Of a stretch of 64,000 nucleotides of DNA, positions 48,334 to 56,565 are shown piece by piece. The stretch's first letter is position 1, and the number at the start of each line of letters is the position of its first letter. Made by a program: the position numbers and the translations under genes. Under the pieces are notes generated by a model. That model ran no database searches. It was not told the origin of the DNA and saw only the letters and a program-made list of their open reading frames with translations. Source of the DNA: Antribacter soli. GTDB taxonomy: Bacteria > Actinomycetota > Actinomycetes > Actinomycetales > Cellulomonadaceae. The stretch spans positions 182,504-246,503 of the forward strand of contig NZ_JAKGSG010000022.1 of NCBI RefSeq assembly GCF_021568775.1, in the 5' to 3' direction.

Positions 48334-49691
48334 TTACCCACCAGGTTCTGGCCGCACACGCGCAGCACCTGGCCGTTGACACCGGCTGCCGCGGGCGACG
48401 CGAGGAAGGCGATGGCCTCGGCCACGTCGACCGGCTGGCCGCCTTGCAGGAGCGACGAGAGACGGCGGGCCACCTCGCGCGTCGCGAACGGGATCGACCT
48501 GGTCATGTCGGTCTCGATGAAGCCGGGCGCGACGGCGTTGATCGTGCCGTTCAGGGCAGCGACGAGCGGCGCGGTGGCCGCCGTGCGGCCGATGACGCCG
48601 GACTTGGAGAACGCGTAGTTGCTCTGGCCCTTGTTGCCCGCGATGCCGCTGGTCGAGGCGAGCGACACGATGTGCAGGCCCTCGACGCCGGCACCGAGCA
48701 GGTACTCGTCGATGCGGAGCTGGGAGGCCAGGTTCACCGCGATGACGGAGTCCCACTTCGCGGCGTCCATGTTGGCGAGCAGCTTGTCGCGCAGGATGCC
48801 CGCGTTGTGCACCACGATGTCGAGGCGGCCGTGGCGGCCGGTCGCGTGCTCCAGGATCTTCGCCCCGGCGTCGGGCGCGGTGACGTCGAGCTGCAGGGCG
48901 GTGCCCTTGACCTCGTTCGCCACGGCGGTCAGCGCCTCCCCGGCGGGCGGCACGTCCACGACGACGACGGTGGCGCCGTCCCGCGCGAGCGTCTTCGCGA
49001 TGGCCGCGCCGATGCCGCGGGCGGCCCCCGTGACGACGGCGACCTTGCCCTCCAGCGGGCGCTCCCAGTACGCGGTGTCGACGGCCGCGCCGGACGGGCC
49101 CACGGGGAGCACCTGCCCGTCCACGTAAGCGGACTTCGCTGAGAGGAAGAACCTGACGGCGGCGAGCGCGGACGCCGAGTCCACCTCGGCGCCGCCGGTG
49201 AGCTGGACGGCGTTGCCGGTGGCGCCCGCCCGCAGCTCCTTGGCGACCGAGCGGAGGAAGCCCTCGACGCCCGCGCGGGTCGCGGCCACAGCGGGGGCGT
49301 CCCCGGACTCGGGAGCGCGGGACACGGTCACGACGCGGCCGTTCGGGGCGAGACGGCGCAACGTGGACCCGGCCGCCAGGACGGCGCCGGACACCGATTC
49401 CGGCGTCTGCGCGCCGGTGAGGACCAGGACGACGGCTCCCCAGCGGAAGTGCTCGTCGCCGGCGGTGCTCTCGGCCGAGCGGCGCACGTCGAGGTCCCAG
49501 CCGAGCAGCGCCTTGGCGATGACGTCCGCGTCGGCGACCGAGGCGTCGTCGGACACGACGAGGACCGGGCCCACCGTGAGGGGGGCGCCCGGCGTGTGCC
49601 GGCGCAGGAGGCTGGGCCGGGGCAGGCCGAGCCGCTTTGCGAGGGTCCTGGTGAAGCCGGTGTTGACGGCCTGGGTGTACTTGTCAGCCAC
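48330..49691 (-). CDS. High-molecular-weight 3-oxoacyl-ACP/CoA reductase (FabG4-like)
   Basis: 453 residues: a flavodoxin-like N-terminal domain (about 40-205) fused to a complete SDR domain (about 212-450). SDR motifs: VVTGAARGIGAA, HNAGILRD, catalytic Ser in SLASTSGIAG and Tyr-Lys in NYAFSKSGVIG; C-terminal MTRSIPFATREVARR. This two-domain layout matches mycobacterial FabG4 (known to reduce 3-oxoacyl-CoA with NADH). GTG at 49691. Operon with MaoC downstream (4-bp overlap); the thiolase lies 106 bp upstream, separated by a hairpin. Confidence 0.92.
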   Translation of the reverse strand: MADKYTQAVNTGFTRTLAKRLGLPRPSLLRRHTPGAPLTVGPVLVVSDDASVADADVIAKALLGWDLDVRRSAESTAGDEHFRWGAVVLVLTGAQTPESVSGAVLAAGSTLRRLAPNGRVVTVSRAPESGDAPAVAATRAGVEGFLRSVAKELRAGATGNAVQLTGGAEVDSASALAAVRFFLSAKSAYVDGQVLPVGPSGAAVDTAYWERPLEGKVAVVTGAARGIGAAIAKTLARDGATVVVVDVPPAGEALTAVANEVKGTALQLDVTAPDAGAKILEHATGRHGRLDIVVHNAGILRDKLLANMDAAKWDSVIAVNLASQLRIDEYLLGAGVEGLHIVSLASTSGIAGNKGQSNYAFSKSGVIGRTAATAPLVAALNGTINAVAPGFIETDMTRSIPFATREVARRLSSLLQGGQPVDVAEAIAFLASPAAAGVNGQVLRVCGQNLVGK

Positions 49692-49719
49692 GAGGGCACC
49701 TTTCAGGTCAGGTGATCCT

Positions 49720-49781
49720 GTTGAGTGCGGGAGATCTGTCGGGTCTGCCGGGCCCAGCCCAACGGATGCACCGCACTCAAC
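49720..49781. promoter_or_regulatory. Long inverted repeat between thiolase and FabG4-like genes
   Basis: gttgagtgcgg (49720-49730) and ccgcactcaac (49771-49781) are perfect complements bracketing 40 nt that contain gggtctgccgggccc. It lies inside the probable thiolase-reductase-dehydratase operon. It could be a terminator/attenuator that lowers expression of the distal genes, or an RNA processing site. Confidence 0.55.
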
Positions 49782-49797
49782 GGGTGAGGTGAGGTGG

Positions 49798-51126
49798 TCA
49801 GGCGGACTCGACGATCGCGGTGGCGCCCAGGCCGCCCGCGGCGCAGACCGAGATGAGGGCCCGCGCCGGCCGCCCGGTCTCGGCCGCCCTGGCGGCGACG
49901 AGCTTGGCGGCGGTGGCGATGATGCGGCCGCCGGTCGCGGCGAACGGGTGGCCCGCGGCGAGCGAGGAGCCGTTCACGTTGAGGCGCGAGCGGTCGACCT
50001 TGCCGAAGGCGCCGTCGAGGCCGAGCTCCGTGCGGCAGTACTCCTCGTCCTCCCAGGCCGCGAACGTGGTGAGGACCGTCGAGGCGAAGGCCTCGTGGAT
50101 CTCGAAGAAGTCGATGTCCTCGAGGGCGAGACCGTTGCGGGCGAGCAGGCGCGGCACGGCGTGCACCGGTGCCATGAGCAGGCCCTCGTGCCCGTGCACG
50201 AAGTCCACGGCGGCGGTCTCGGCGTCCACGAACCGCGCCAGGACGGGCAGGTCGTGGGCGTCGGCCCACTCGCGGGACGCGAACAGCACGGCGGAGGCGC
50301 CGTCGGTCAGCGGGGTCGAGTTGCCCGCCGTCATCGTCGGCACGGCCGGCTCGGGAAGCTTCAGGCCGAAGACCGGCTTGAGCTTGGAGAGCTTCTCCAG
50401 CGACGTGTCGCCGCGCAGGTTGTCGTCGCGCGTGAGGCCGCGGAACGGCGTGACCAGGTCGTCGAAAAAGCCGGCGTCCCACGCGCGCGCAAGGTTGTGG
50501 TGGCTGTTCAGCGCGACCTCGTCCTGCGCCTCGCGGGCGATGCCCCACTTCGCCGTCGTGATCGCCTGGTGCTCACCCATCGACAGGCCGGTGCGCGGCT
50601 CGCTCGTGCTCGGGGACGCGGGCGCCAGGTCGGCCGGCTTCAGCCGGGTGAACGGCCTGATCCGCGCGCCGAGGGTCTTGGCGTGGTTGGCCTCGAGCAG
50701 GGCCTTGCGGAGGCGCTCGCTCACGGCGATCGGCGCGTCGGACACCGTGTCGGTGCCGCCGGCGATCGCCGACTCGATCTGGCCGAGGCGGATCTTGTTC
50801 GTCACCGCGATGGCGGCCTCGAGGCCGGTCGCGCACGCCTGCTGCACGTCGTACGCCGGCGTCTGCGCCGACAGCGACGAGCCGAGGACGGACTCGCGGA
50901 TCAGGTTGAAGTCGCGGCTGTGCTTGAGCACCGCGCCGCCGGCTACCTCGCCCAGGCGTTCGCCCTGGAGCCCGAAGCGGGCGACGAGGCCCTCGAGGGC
51001 CGCGGTGAACATCTCCTGGTTGCTCGCGTTGACGTACTTCTTGCCCGCCCGGGAGAACGGGATGCGGTTCCCGCCGACGATGTAGGCGTCTCGGGGGGCA
51101 GCTGTAGGGGGCTGGTTCGTAGCCAC
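49798..51126 (-). CDS. Acetyl-CoA C-acyltransferase (thiolase, FadI/FadA2-like)
   Basis: Thiolytic cleavage or condensation of acyl-CoA. 442 residues. Nucleophile Cys98 in QQACATGLEAA; EIHEAFAS with the catalytic His; NVNGSSLAAGHPFAATGGR with His; final Cys in VCAAGGLGATAI. The length and the GHPFAATG form place it nearer the FadI trifunctional-type than short acetoacetyl thiolases. GTG at 51126; divergent from the TetR gene over a 149-bp promoter region. Confidence 0.94.
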   Translation of the reverse strand: MATNQPPTAAPRDAYIVGGNRIPFSRAGKKYVNASNQEMFTAALEGLVARFGLQGERLGEVAGGAVLKHSRDFNLIRESVLGSSLSAQTPAYDVQQACATGLEAAIAVTNKIRLGQIESAIAGGTDTVSDAPIAVSERLRKALLEANHAKTLGARIRPFTRLKPADLAPASPSTSEPRTGLSMGEHQAITTAKWGIAREAQDEVALNSHHNLARAWDAGFFDDLVTPFRGLTRDDNLRGDTSLEKLSKLKPVFGLKLPEPAVPTMTAGNSTPLTDGASAVLFASREWADAHDLPVLARFVDAETAAVDFVHGHEGLLMAPVHAVPRLLARNGLALEDIDFFEIHEAFASTVLTTFAAWEDEEYCRTELGLDGAFGKVDRSRLNVNGSSLAAGHPFAATGGRIIATAAKLVAARAAETGRPARALISVCAAGGLGATAIVESA

Positions 51127-51221
51127 GATCGCGGTTCCTTCTCACTCCGTCGTCGGACAGGTCGGGCTGGCTCGTGCGCGGGCACGCACTTGTGCCCAGG
51201 ACTCACAGTACCTGATACTCT

Positions 51222-51237
51222 CGGTCTCGTGAGACCG
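51222..51237. promoter_or_regulatory. TetR operator candidate between thiolase and TetR genes
   Basis: cggtctc-gt-gagaccg is a perfect 7-bp palindrome with a 2-nt spacer, 38 bp before the TetR start and immediately after a -10-like gatact (51214-51219). Its centre in a divergent promoter next to a tetR gene is the usual autoregulatory site. Confidence 0.6.
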
Positions 51238-51275
51238 ATCACAAGACCTTCTCAAGGCAGAGGCAAGGGGGATCG

Positions 51276-52034
51276 ATGAGCGTCAGCGTCGACGGTCGCT
51301 CCACCCGTTGGGACGACCATAGGACGGCGCGCCGGGCGGAGCTCGTGCACGCCGCCCGCAAGGCCGTGCACCGCCTCGGGCCGGCGGTCTCCATGGACGA
51401 GATCGCCGCAGCGGCCGGTACCTCCAAGTCGATCGTCTACCGCTACTTCGACGACAAGGCAGGCCTGCGGCTCGCCGTCGCCGAGACCGTCGTGGCGCAG
51501 ATGCACGACGCGCTCAAGGAGGCGGCCGACGCCGCGTCGTCGCCCGAGTCCGCGCTGCGCCAGATGGTGCGCGTGTACCTGGAGATGATCGAGAGCTCGC
51601 CGAACGTCTACTGGTTCGTGACCCGGACCGCGATCGGCGGCAACGAGCCCGCGGCACCCGCCGAGGCGACCGGTCGTGCGGCCCGCCGGGCCGCCGAGCA
51701 GGCGCTCGACGCCGCCGTCGGCTCGTCCGGCACCCCTCTCGGCGCCTACCTCGACTCCGTGATCGAGCTCGTCGCCGAGCCCTTCGCGCGAGCCACCGAC
51801 GTCTCACCGGCCGACGCCGCGGCCTGGGCCGCCGGTGCCGTCGGCTTCGTCCGCGGCTCCGGCGAGTGGTGGCTTGGCCACCGGCCGGAGGGCACTGGGA
51901 CGCTCACCCGCGAGCAGCTCACCGAGCGCGTCACGCTGTGGCTCTGGACCGGGCCCGTCGGCGTGCTCCACCATGACCGGCCCGACCACGACCGGACCCG
52001 TTCCACCACCCCGAGAACCGAGGAGAACCGATGA
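51276..52034 (+). CDS. TetR-family transcriptional regulator
   Basis: 252 residues. N-terminal helix-turn-helix (about 20-65, VSMDEIAAAAGTSKSIVYRYFDDKAGLRLA) and an all-helical ligand-binding domain; a basic/Asp-rich tail of ~25 residues at the C-terminus. ATG at 51276 with aagggggatcg upstream. The stop overlaps the start of the acyl-CoA dehydrogenase gene (atga), so repressor and enzyme are coupled. Likely acyl-CoA-responsive repressor of this fatty-acid block (inference from context). Confidence 0.92.
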   Translation: MSVSVDGRSTRWDDHRTARRAELVHAARKAVHRLGPAVSMDEIAAAAGTSKSIVYRYFDDKAGLRLAVAETVVAQMHDALKEAADAASSPESALRQMVRVYLEMIESSPNVYWFVTRTAIGGNEPAAPAEATGRAARRAAEQALDAAVGSSGTPLGAYLDSVIELVAEPFARATDVSPADAAAWAAGAVGFVRGSGEWWLGHRPEGTGTLTREQLTERVTLWLWTGPVGVLHHDRPDHDRTRSTTPRTEENR

Positions 52035-54187
52035 CGACAACCTCCGAACCCGTGGCATCGGCGACGCAGACGTCGGCGGACGCCGCCCCGGCGACCCTGA
52101 GCGCGACGGCGACGTCCGCGCCCCGGGTGACCGGTCCGGCGTCGACCACGGCGGCGCGCGTGGACGTGCCGGCGCTCGAGCAGCTGCTGCTGGGCCGCTG
52201 GAAGGACGAGCGCGCCGAGGCCCGCCGCCTGGTGGCGGAGCACCCCGAGCTGTGGAAGCGGGAGGGAGTCGTCAAGGAGGAGCACCGCGAGATCGTCCTC
52301 GCGCAGATGAAGCAGCTGGTGCCGGTCGGCCACGTGCTCAAGGCCTTCCCGGAGCGGCTCGGCGGTGGAGACGACGCGGGCGGGAACCTCGTCGGCTTCG
52401 AGGAGCTCGTCGCCGCGGACCCGTCGCTGCAGATCAAGGCGGGCGTGCAGTGGGGCTTGTTCGCGGCCGCGATCCTGCACCTCGGCACGCCGGAACAGCA
52501 GGACCGCCTGCTGCCCGGAGCGATGGACCTCACCGTCCCCGGCGCGTTCGCGATGACGGAGACGGGCCACGGCTCGGACGTCGCGTCGATCGGCACCACC
52601 GCCACGTACGAGCCCGAGACCGAGGAGTTCGTCATCCACACCCCGTTCCGCGGGGCGTGGAAGGACTACCTGGGCAACGCGGCCGTGCACGCCACGGCGG
52701 CCACGGTGTTCGCGCAGCTCGTCACGAACGGCGTCAACCACGGCGTGCACTGCTTCTACGTGCCGATCCGGGAGACGAACGCCGACGGCACCGCGGGCGC
52801 GTTCCTGCCGGGCATCGGCGGGGAGGACGACGGGCAGAAGGGCGGCCTCAACGGCATCGACAACGGCCGGCTGCACTTCGACCACGTACGCGTCCCGCGC
52901 GCCGACCTGCTGGCCCGGTACGGCCAGGTCGCGGCCGACGGCACGTACACCTCCTCGATCGACAGCCCCGGCCGCCGGTTCTTCACCATGCTCGGCGCGC
53001 TCGTCCAGGGTCGCGTGTCGCTCGACGGCGCCGCGTCCGCCGCGTCGAAGATCGGCCTCGCCATCGCGGTGAAGTACGCGGCCGAGCGCCGCCAGTTCTC
53101 GCCGGCCGAGGGTGTCGAGGAGCTCACGCTGCTCGACTACGCGACGCACCGCCGCCGCCTCTTCCCCCGCATCGCCGAGACCTTCGCGATCCACTTCGCC
53201 CACGACCGGCTGCTCGACCTGTTCCACGCCGTGTTCTCCGGCGAGGAGGACACCCCGGAGAAGCGCGAGGACCTCGAGACCACCGCTGCCGCGCTCAAGT
53301 CGGCCAGCACCTGGTTCGCGCTCGACACGCTGCAGGAGTGCCGCGAGGCCTGCGGCGGCGCCGGATTCCTCACCGAGAACCGGTTCACGTCGCTGCGCGC
53401 CGACCTCGACATCTACTCGACGTTCGAGGGCGACAACCACATCCTGCTGCAGCTGGTCGCCAAGCGGCTCGTGGGCGACTACGGCAAGCAGGTGGCGAGG
53501 CAGACCAGGTCCGCCGCGGGCCTGGCGCAGTTCGTCGTCGACCAGACCGTGGACAAGGCGCTGCACCGCACGCCGTTGAGGCGTGTGTCGCAGGCCCTCG
53601 TCGACCTCGGCGACGTCCGCCGCGCCAACGTTCACCTGCGCGACGCCGAGACGCAGCGCGAGCTTCTCGCCGACCGCGTCGCGACCATGGTCGAGGAGGT
53701 CGCGATGGCCCTGCGACCCGCCGTCAAGGCCGACCCCGTGCACGCCCAGGAGATCTTCGACGACAACCAGGTGCGGCTCCTCGAGGCGGCGAAGGCGTAT
53801 GCCGACCTGCTGCGCTGGGAGGCGTTCACCGACGCGCTGGCGACGGTCGAGGACGCCGGCACCCGCGAGGTGCTCACCTGGCTGCGCGACATCTACGGGC
53901 TCACCGCCGTCGAGCGCAACCTCGCCTGGTACCTGCTGCACGGCCGGCTCTCCGCGACCCGCGCCCAGGTCGTCACCAGCACCATCGACCGGCTGCTCAA
54001 GAAGCTGCGGCCGCACGTGGTCGACGTCGTCGATGCGTGGGGCTACAAGGAGGAGCACCTGCGCGCCCCGATCGCGACCGGCGCCGAGAAGCAGCGGCAG
54101 GACGAGGCCCTGGCGTACTACCGCGAGCTGCGCGCGAGCGGCAACGAGCCGGTGAGCGAGAAGGCGCGGCGCAAGGCCGCGCGCTGA
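52031..54187 (+). CDS. Acyl-CoA dehydrogenase / oxidase-like flavoenzyme
   Basis: 718 residues, larger than ordinary acyl-CoA dehydrogenases (~380) and close to acyl-CoA oxidases. Ala/Thr-rich N-terminus (1-45), then the FAD-binding AFAMTETGHGSDVASIGT (about 173-190), FHFDHVRVPRADLLARY-like substrate loop, ECREACGGAGFL, and the C-terminal FEGDNHILLQLVAKRLV. The last ~200 residues are a helical ACOX-type domain. It feeds reduced-flavin beta-oxidation at step 1; with the divergent thiolase, reductase and dehydratase it makes a nearly complete fatty-acid oxidation/elongation set. Starts within the TetR stop codon. Confidence 0.93.
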   Translation: MTTTSEPVASATQTSADAAPATLSATATSAPRVTGPASTTAARVDVPALEQLLLGRWKDERAEARRLVAEHPELWKREGVVKEEHREIVLAQMKQLVPVGHVLKAFPERLGGGDDAGGNLVGFEELVAADPSLQIKAGVQWGLFAAAILHLGTPEQQDRLLPGAMDLTVPGAFAMTETGHGSDVASIGTTATYEPETEEFVIHTPFRGAWKDYLGNAAVHATAATVFAQLVTNGVNHGVHCFYVPIRETNADGTAGAFLPGIGGEDDGQKGGLNGIDNGRLHFDHVRVPRADLLARYGQVAADGTYTSSIDSPGRRFFTMLGALVQGRVSLDGAASAASKIGLAIAVKYAAERRQFSPAEGVEELTLLDYATHRRRLFPRIAETFAIHFAHDRLLDLFHAVFSGEEDTPEKREDLETTAAALKSASTWFALDTLQECREACGGAGFLTENRFTSLRADLDIYSTFEGDNHILLQLVAKRLVGDYGKQVARQTRSAAGLAQFVVDQTVDKALHRTPLRRVSQALVDLGDVRRANVHLRDAETQRELLADRVATMVEEVAMALRPAVKADPVHAQEIFDDNQVRLLEAAKAYADLLRWEAFTDALATVEDAGTREVLTWLRDIYGLTAVERNLAWYLLHGRLSATRAQVVTSTIDRLLKKLRPHVVDVVDAWGYKEEHLRAPIATGAEKQRQDEALAYYRELRASGNEPVSEKARRKAAR

Positions 54188-54203
54188 TCGTCCGCAACGC
54201 ACA

Positions 54204-54237
54204 GGAACGCCCGCGTCGACGTCGACGCGGGCGTTCC
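54204..54237. terminator. Hairpin terminator after the acyl-CoA dehydrogenase gene
   Basis: ggaacgcccgcgtcga-cg-tcgacgcgggcgttcc has a 16-bp perfect stem with a 2-nt loop, 17 bp past the stop and facing the convergent small membrane-protein gene. Confidence 0.88.
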
Positions 54238-54260
54238 CCTGCTCCGTGCCGGACGCCCGC

Positions 54261-54590
54261 TCAGGCCGCCGCAGCGGTGGCGCGGGCCGCCACGCGTAGC
54301 GGCACGGGCTCCGCCGCCGGTTCCTCGATGCCCGCCTCGACGGCCTCGTCGGGCTCGAGGACGTCGTCGGCCGCGTCGTCGGCCGTACGGCGTGCGAGGG
54401 GCCCGGTGAGGATCACGGGTGCAGGGATGGGCTCCGGCTCCGGAGCCGTGAGTGCGATGGCGGCGGTGCCGCCGAGCGCGAGGGCGATCGCGAGGATCGC
54501 CAGGACCGCCAGACCGAGGGCCAACGTAAGGCCGATGAGGACGCCGCCGCCGAGAGCGACGATCGTCGCGAGAACGAGAACACGGGTCAT
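54261..54590 (-). CDS. Small membrane protein of unknown function
   Basis: 109 residues: two adjacent hydrophobic helices (about 4-26 and 28-48), then a Pro/Ala/Glu-rich cytoplasmic or external tail. No recognised domain. ATG at 54590 with gggaggc 6 nt upstream, which favours it over a longer in-frame extension to 54893. The 233 bp between this gene and the DUF2599 lipoprotein stop contain no gene I can support. Confidence 0.6.
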   Translation of the reverse strand: MTRVLVLATIVALGGGVLIGLTLALGLAVLAILAIALALGGTAAIALTAPEPEPIPAPVILTGPLARRTADDAADDVLEPDEAVEAGIEEPAAEPVPLRVAARATAAAA

Positions 54591-54823
54591 CGGTGCCTCC
54601 CTGCCGAGGATGGTCGCCGTGCCGTAACGTGTGCGAAGCCCCTGGTGGGGCGGCTGCCGGGCCGACTGGCGGAGCAGCGTGCGGACGTCCTGCGCGAGCG
54701 GCGCCCGAGATGTCTGGGGGTCCATCGAGAGCGGCCCCTGCCGACCGTCTCTCTTCCAGCAAAGCGCAGAAGGGACAGATGCGCACCCGGAGCCCCGGTC
54801 GTCGACCGGGTGAATCGTCCCCC

Positions 54824-55618
54824 TCAGGGGTTGCAGGCGGCGGCCAGGACCGACACCAGCCCGACGTCCGGCCGCCACGGTTCCAGGTTCCACCTCGTCT
54901 TGTCAGGCGCGCCGAGGGCGTGGCACCGGAGCTGGTCGTGCATCGACTGGTTGTCCGCGTCGGGCGCGGTCGCGACCAGCTCGGACCACAGCAGGTCGAG
55001 CCCGGCGGCCCCCGCACCGCGCGCCCAGGGCGTCGGTACGACGGCGAGGGACCGCCCGCCCTCGCGCTCGCCCCAGGCGGCGCTCTCGAGCGCACGGTCC
55101 GCCAGCACGAGCCGCAGGCTGCCCGACGACGGCCGGTCGCCCGGGGCGATCAGCTCCAGCTCCGCGTGGGCGGGGGCGGGTATGCGCATCCGCACCGTCG
55201 CCGGCTCGCCGTCGGCCGGACCGGCCACGGGCGGTGCTGCCGCGGCGGTGGGCGCACCGGCGTCGTCGAGGACGAGGAGGGTGTCGTCGCTCGCCGCCTC
55301 GAGCGCGCCGGGACCCTCGACCGCGACGGTCGCCGTAGGGCTGTCCGATGAGAGCGTCAGGTCCACCGCGACGGTGCCGTCGTCGAGCACCGCCACCGCG
55401 ACCGCGGCGGCGCTCGCGACCAGCGTGACGCCGCCGAGGGTGAACGACTCCTGAGCGAGCGACGGCTCGGGGGCCGGTGCGGGCTCGGCCGGCGGGGAGG
55501 TGACCACGGGCACCGGGTCGTCCGAGGGCATGGCCGTGTTCGGCGCTCCGCCGGTGCATCCGCCGGCCAGCAGCAGGACGAGGAGGAGGCGGCCCGTCAG
55601 GGCGCGAGCGAGAGCCAC
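54824..55618 (-). CDS. Putative lipoprotein with C-terminal DUF2599 domain
   Basis: 264 residues. Signal peptide with lipobox LAGGC (Cys about residue 20), a Pro/Ala-rich linker, a middle region of Ala/Val/Asp-rich beta sequence, and a C-terminal domain DQLRCHALGAPDKTRWNLEP...VLAAACNP, characteristic of the DUF2599 family (conserved Cys, TWNLEPWRP-like core, terminal AAxCNP). Function unknown; surface-exposed by signal. GTG at 55618 with gggag upstream. Divergent from the DUF222 gene (112 bp). Confidence 0.78.
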   Translation of the reverse strand: MALARALTGRLLLVLLLAGGCTGGAPNTAMPSDDPVPVVTSPPAEPAPAPEPSLAQESFTLGGVTLVASAAAVAVAVLDDGTVAVDLTLSSDSPTATVAVEGPGALEAASDDTLLVLDDAGAPTAAAAPPVAGPADGEPATVRMRIPAPAHAELELIAPGDRPSSGSLRLVLADRALESAAWGEREGGRSLAVVPTPWARGAGAAGLDLLWSELVATAPDADNQSMHDQLRCHALGAPDKTRWNLEPWRPDVGLVSVLAAACNP

Positions 55619-55724
55619 GGGGTCATTCTCCCTGCCGCCGCGGCGTTGCTGGCCGACCACGGGGCGGGCGCCGCGTCGCCGGTCGCACCTGCCGGTGGCG
55701 TGTGTCAGTGGGTGGCGCTACAGT

Positions 55725-55740
55725 TCGAACATGCGTTCGA
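55725..55740. promoter_or_regulatory. Perfect LexA (SOS) box overlapping a leaderless start codon
   Basis: TCGAAC-atgc-GTTCGA is a perfect match to the actinobacterial SOS box TCGAAC(N4)GTTCGA. It directly follows a -10 element TACAGT (55719-55724). The +1 predicted 7 nt after the -10 is the A of the ATG at 55731, so the mRNA would begin with the start codon and LexA would cover it. Confidence 0.85.
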
Positions 55741-56564
55741 ACAAGGCAATGGTGACTCAGGTCCCGACGGCACAGATCCCCGGTCGTGCCGTGGCCGGCC
55801 GCGCGGGACGTCGCGCGGTCGTCCGCTCGGGGCACTCCGCTCCCGCCCTCGCTCACGCGGGTGCGGCATCGGGGGTCGCGGCCGGTTTCGCGTCCCTCTC
55901 CGAGGCGGTCGATGCCGTGACGGCGGTCGACTCCCTCCTCTCCTCCCTCGCCGCGTCGCGGGCGGTGCTCATCGAGTCCGTGCGCGCGTGGGCCGACGAG
56001 CACCCCGAGCTGTTCCCGGCGGAGGTCCCGCCGGTGGTTCCCGCCCTGCCGACGGACGGGGTGCCCGCGGACGGGACGACCGCGCCCGAGGACCGGCTCC
56101 CGGACGACGAGCCGGTGGTGCTCCCGCTCGAGCTCGTGGCACGCCTCGCCCGGGCGCTGCGGGTGTCGGAGGGCGCCGTCGTGGCGCTCGCGGAGGAGTC
56201 GCGCGCGCTGGTGTACGAGCACCCGCGCACGCTCGCCGCGATGCGCGGCGGCCGGATCACCTACGGGCACGCCCAGACGATCCTCGGCTACACCGACGGG
56301 TTGCACCGGGGTGCACGGACGGCGCTGGAGACCCGGCTGCTCAAGCACGCCCACGCCGTCACTCCCGCCGAGCTGAGCCTGCACGCCCGCGAGGAGCGGG
56401 ATCGCAGGCTCCGGCCGGCTCGGGCAGCAGCAGCCGAGGTCCGTCCGGGCGCGTCGGTGGAGCCCGCTGCTCCCCGGCGTCGCGCGGTCCTGCCCCGTAC
56501 CGCGCCGGGCTCGGGGCGGGCGGCGATCAGGCCCGTCTCCCCCGTGCGCGGTTACGGGTGGTGA
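55731..56564 (+). CDS. DUF222 (13E12-type) protein, C-terminally truncated
   Basis: 277 residues. N-terminal DUF222 region: ALVYEHPRTLAAMRGGRITYGHAQTI and TRLLKHAHAVTPAELSLHARE. Members usually run 400-500 residues and end in an HNH endonuclease domain; here the protein stops after about 60 disordered Arg/Pro/Ala residues, so the HNH part is missing and the gene looks decayed or deleted. The family (13E12 repeat in mycobacteria) is often SOS-induced, which fits the LexA box. Start at 55731 is the leaderless candidate; ATG 55749 is an alternative. Confidence 0.75.
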   Translation: MRSNKAMVTQVPTAQIPGRAVAGRAGRRAVVRSGHSAPALAHAGAASGVAAGFASLSEAVDAVTAVDSLLSSLAASRAVLIESVRAWADEHPELFPAEVPPVVPALPTDGVPADGTTAPEDRLPDDEPVVLPLELVARLARALRVSEGAVVALAEESRALVYEHPRTLAAMRGGRITYGHAQTILGYTDGLHRGARTALETRLLKHAHAVTPAELSLHAREERDRRLRPARAAAAEVRPGASVEPAAPRRRAVLPRTAPGSGRAAIRPVSPVRGYGW

Positions 56565-56565
56565 G

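Noticed and set aside
51746..54202. 818-residue minus-strand open frame
   Set aside because: Shadow of the acyl-CoA dehydrogenase gene, which has clear family motifs on the plus strand.
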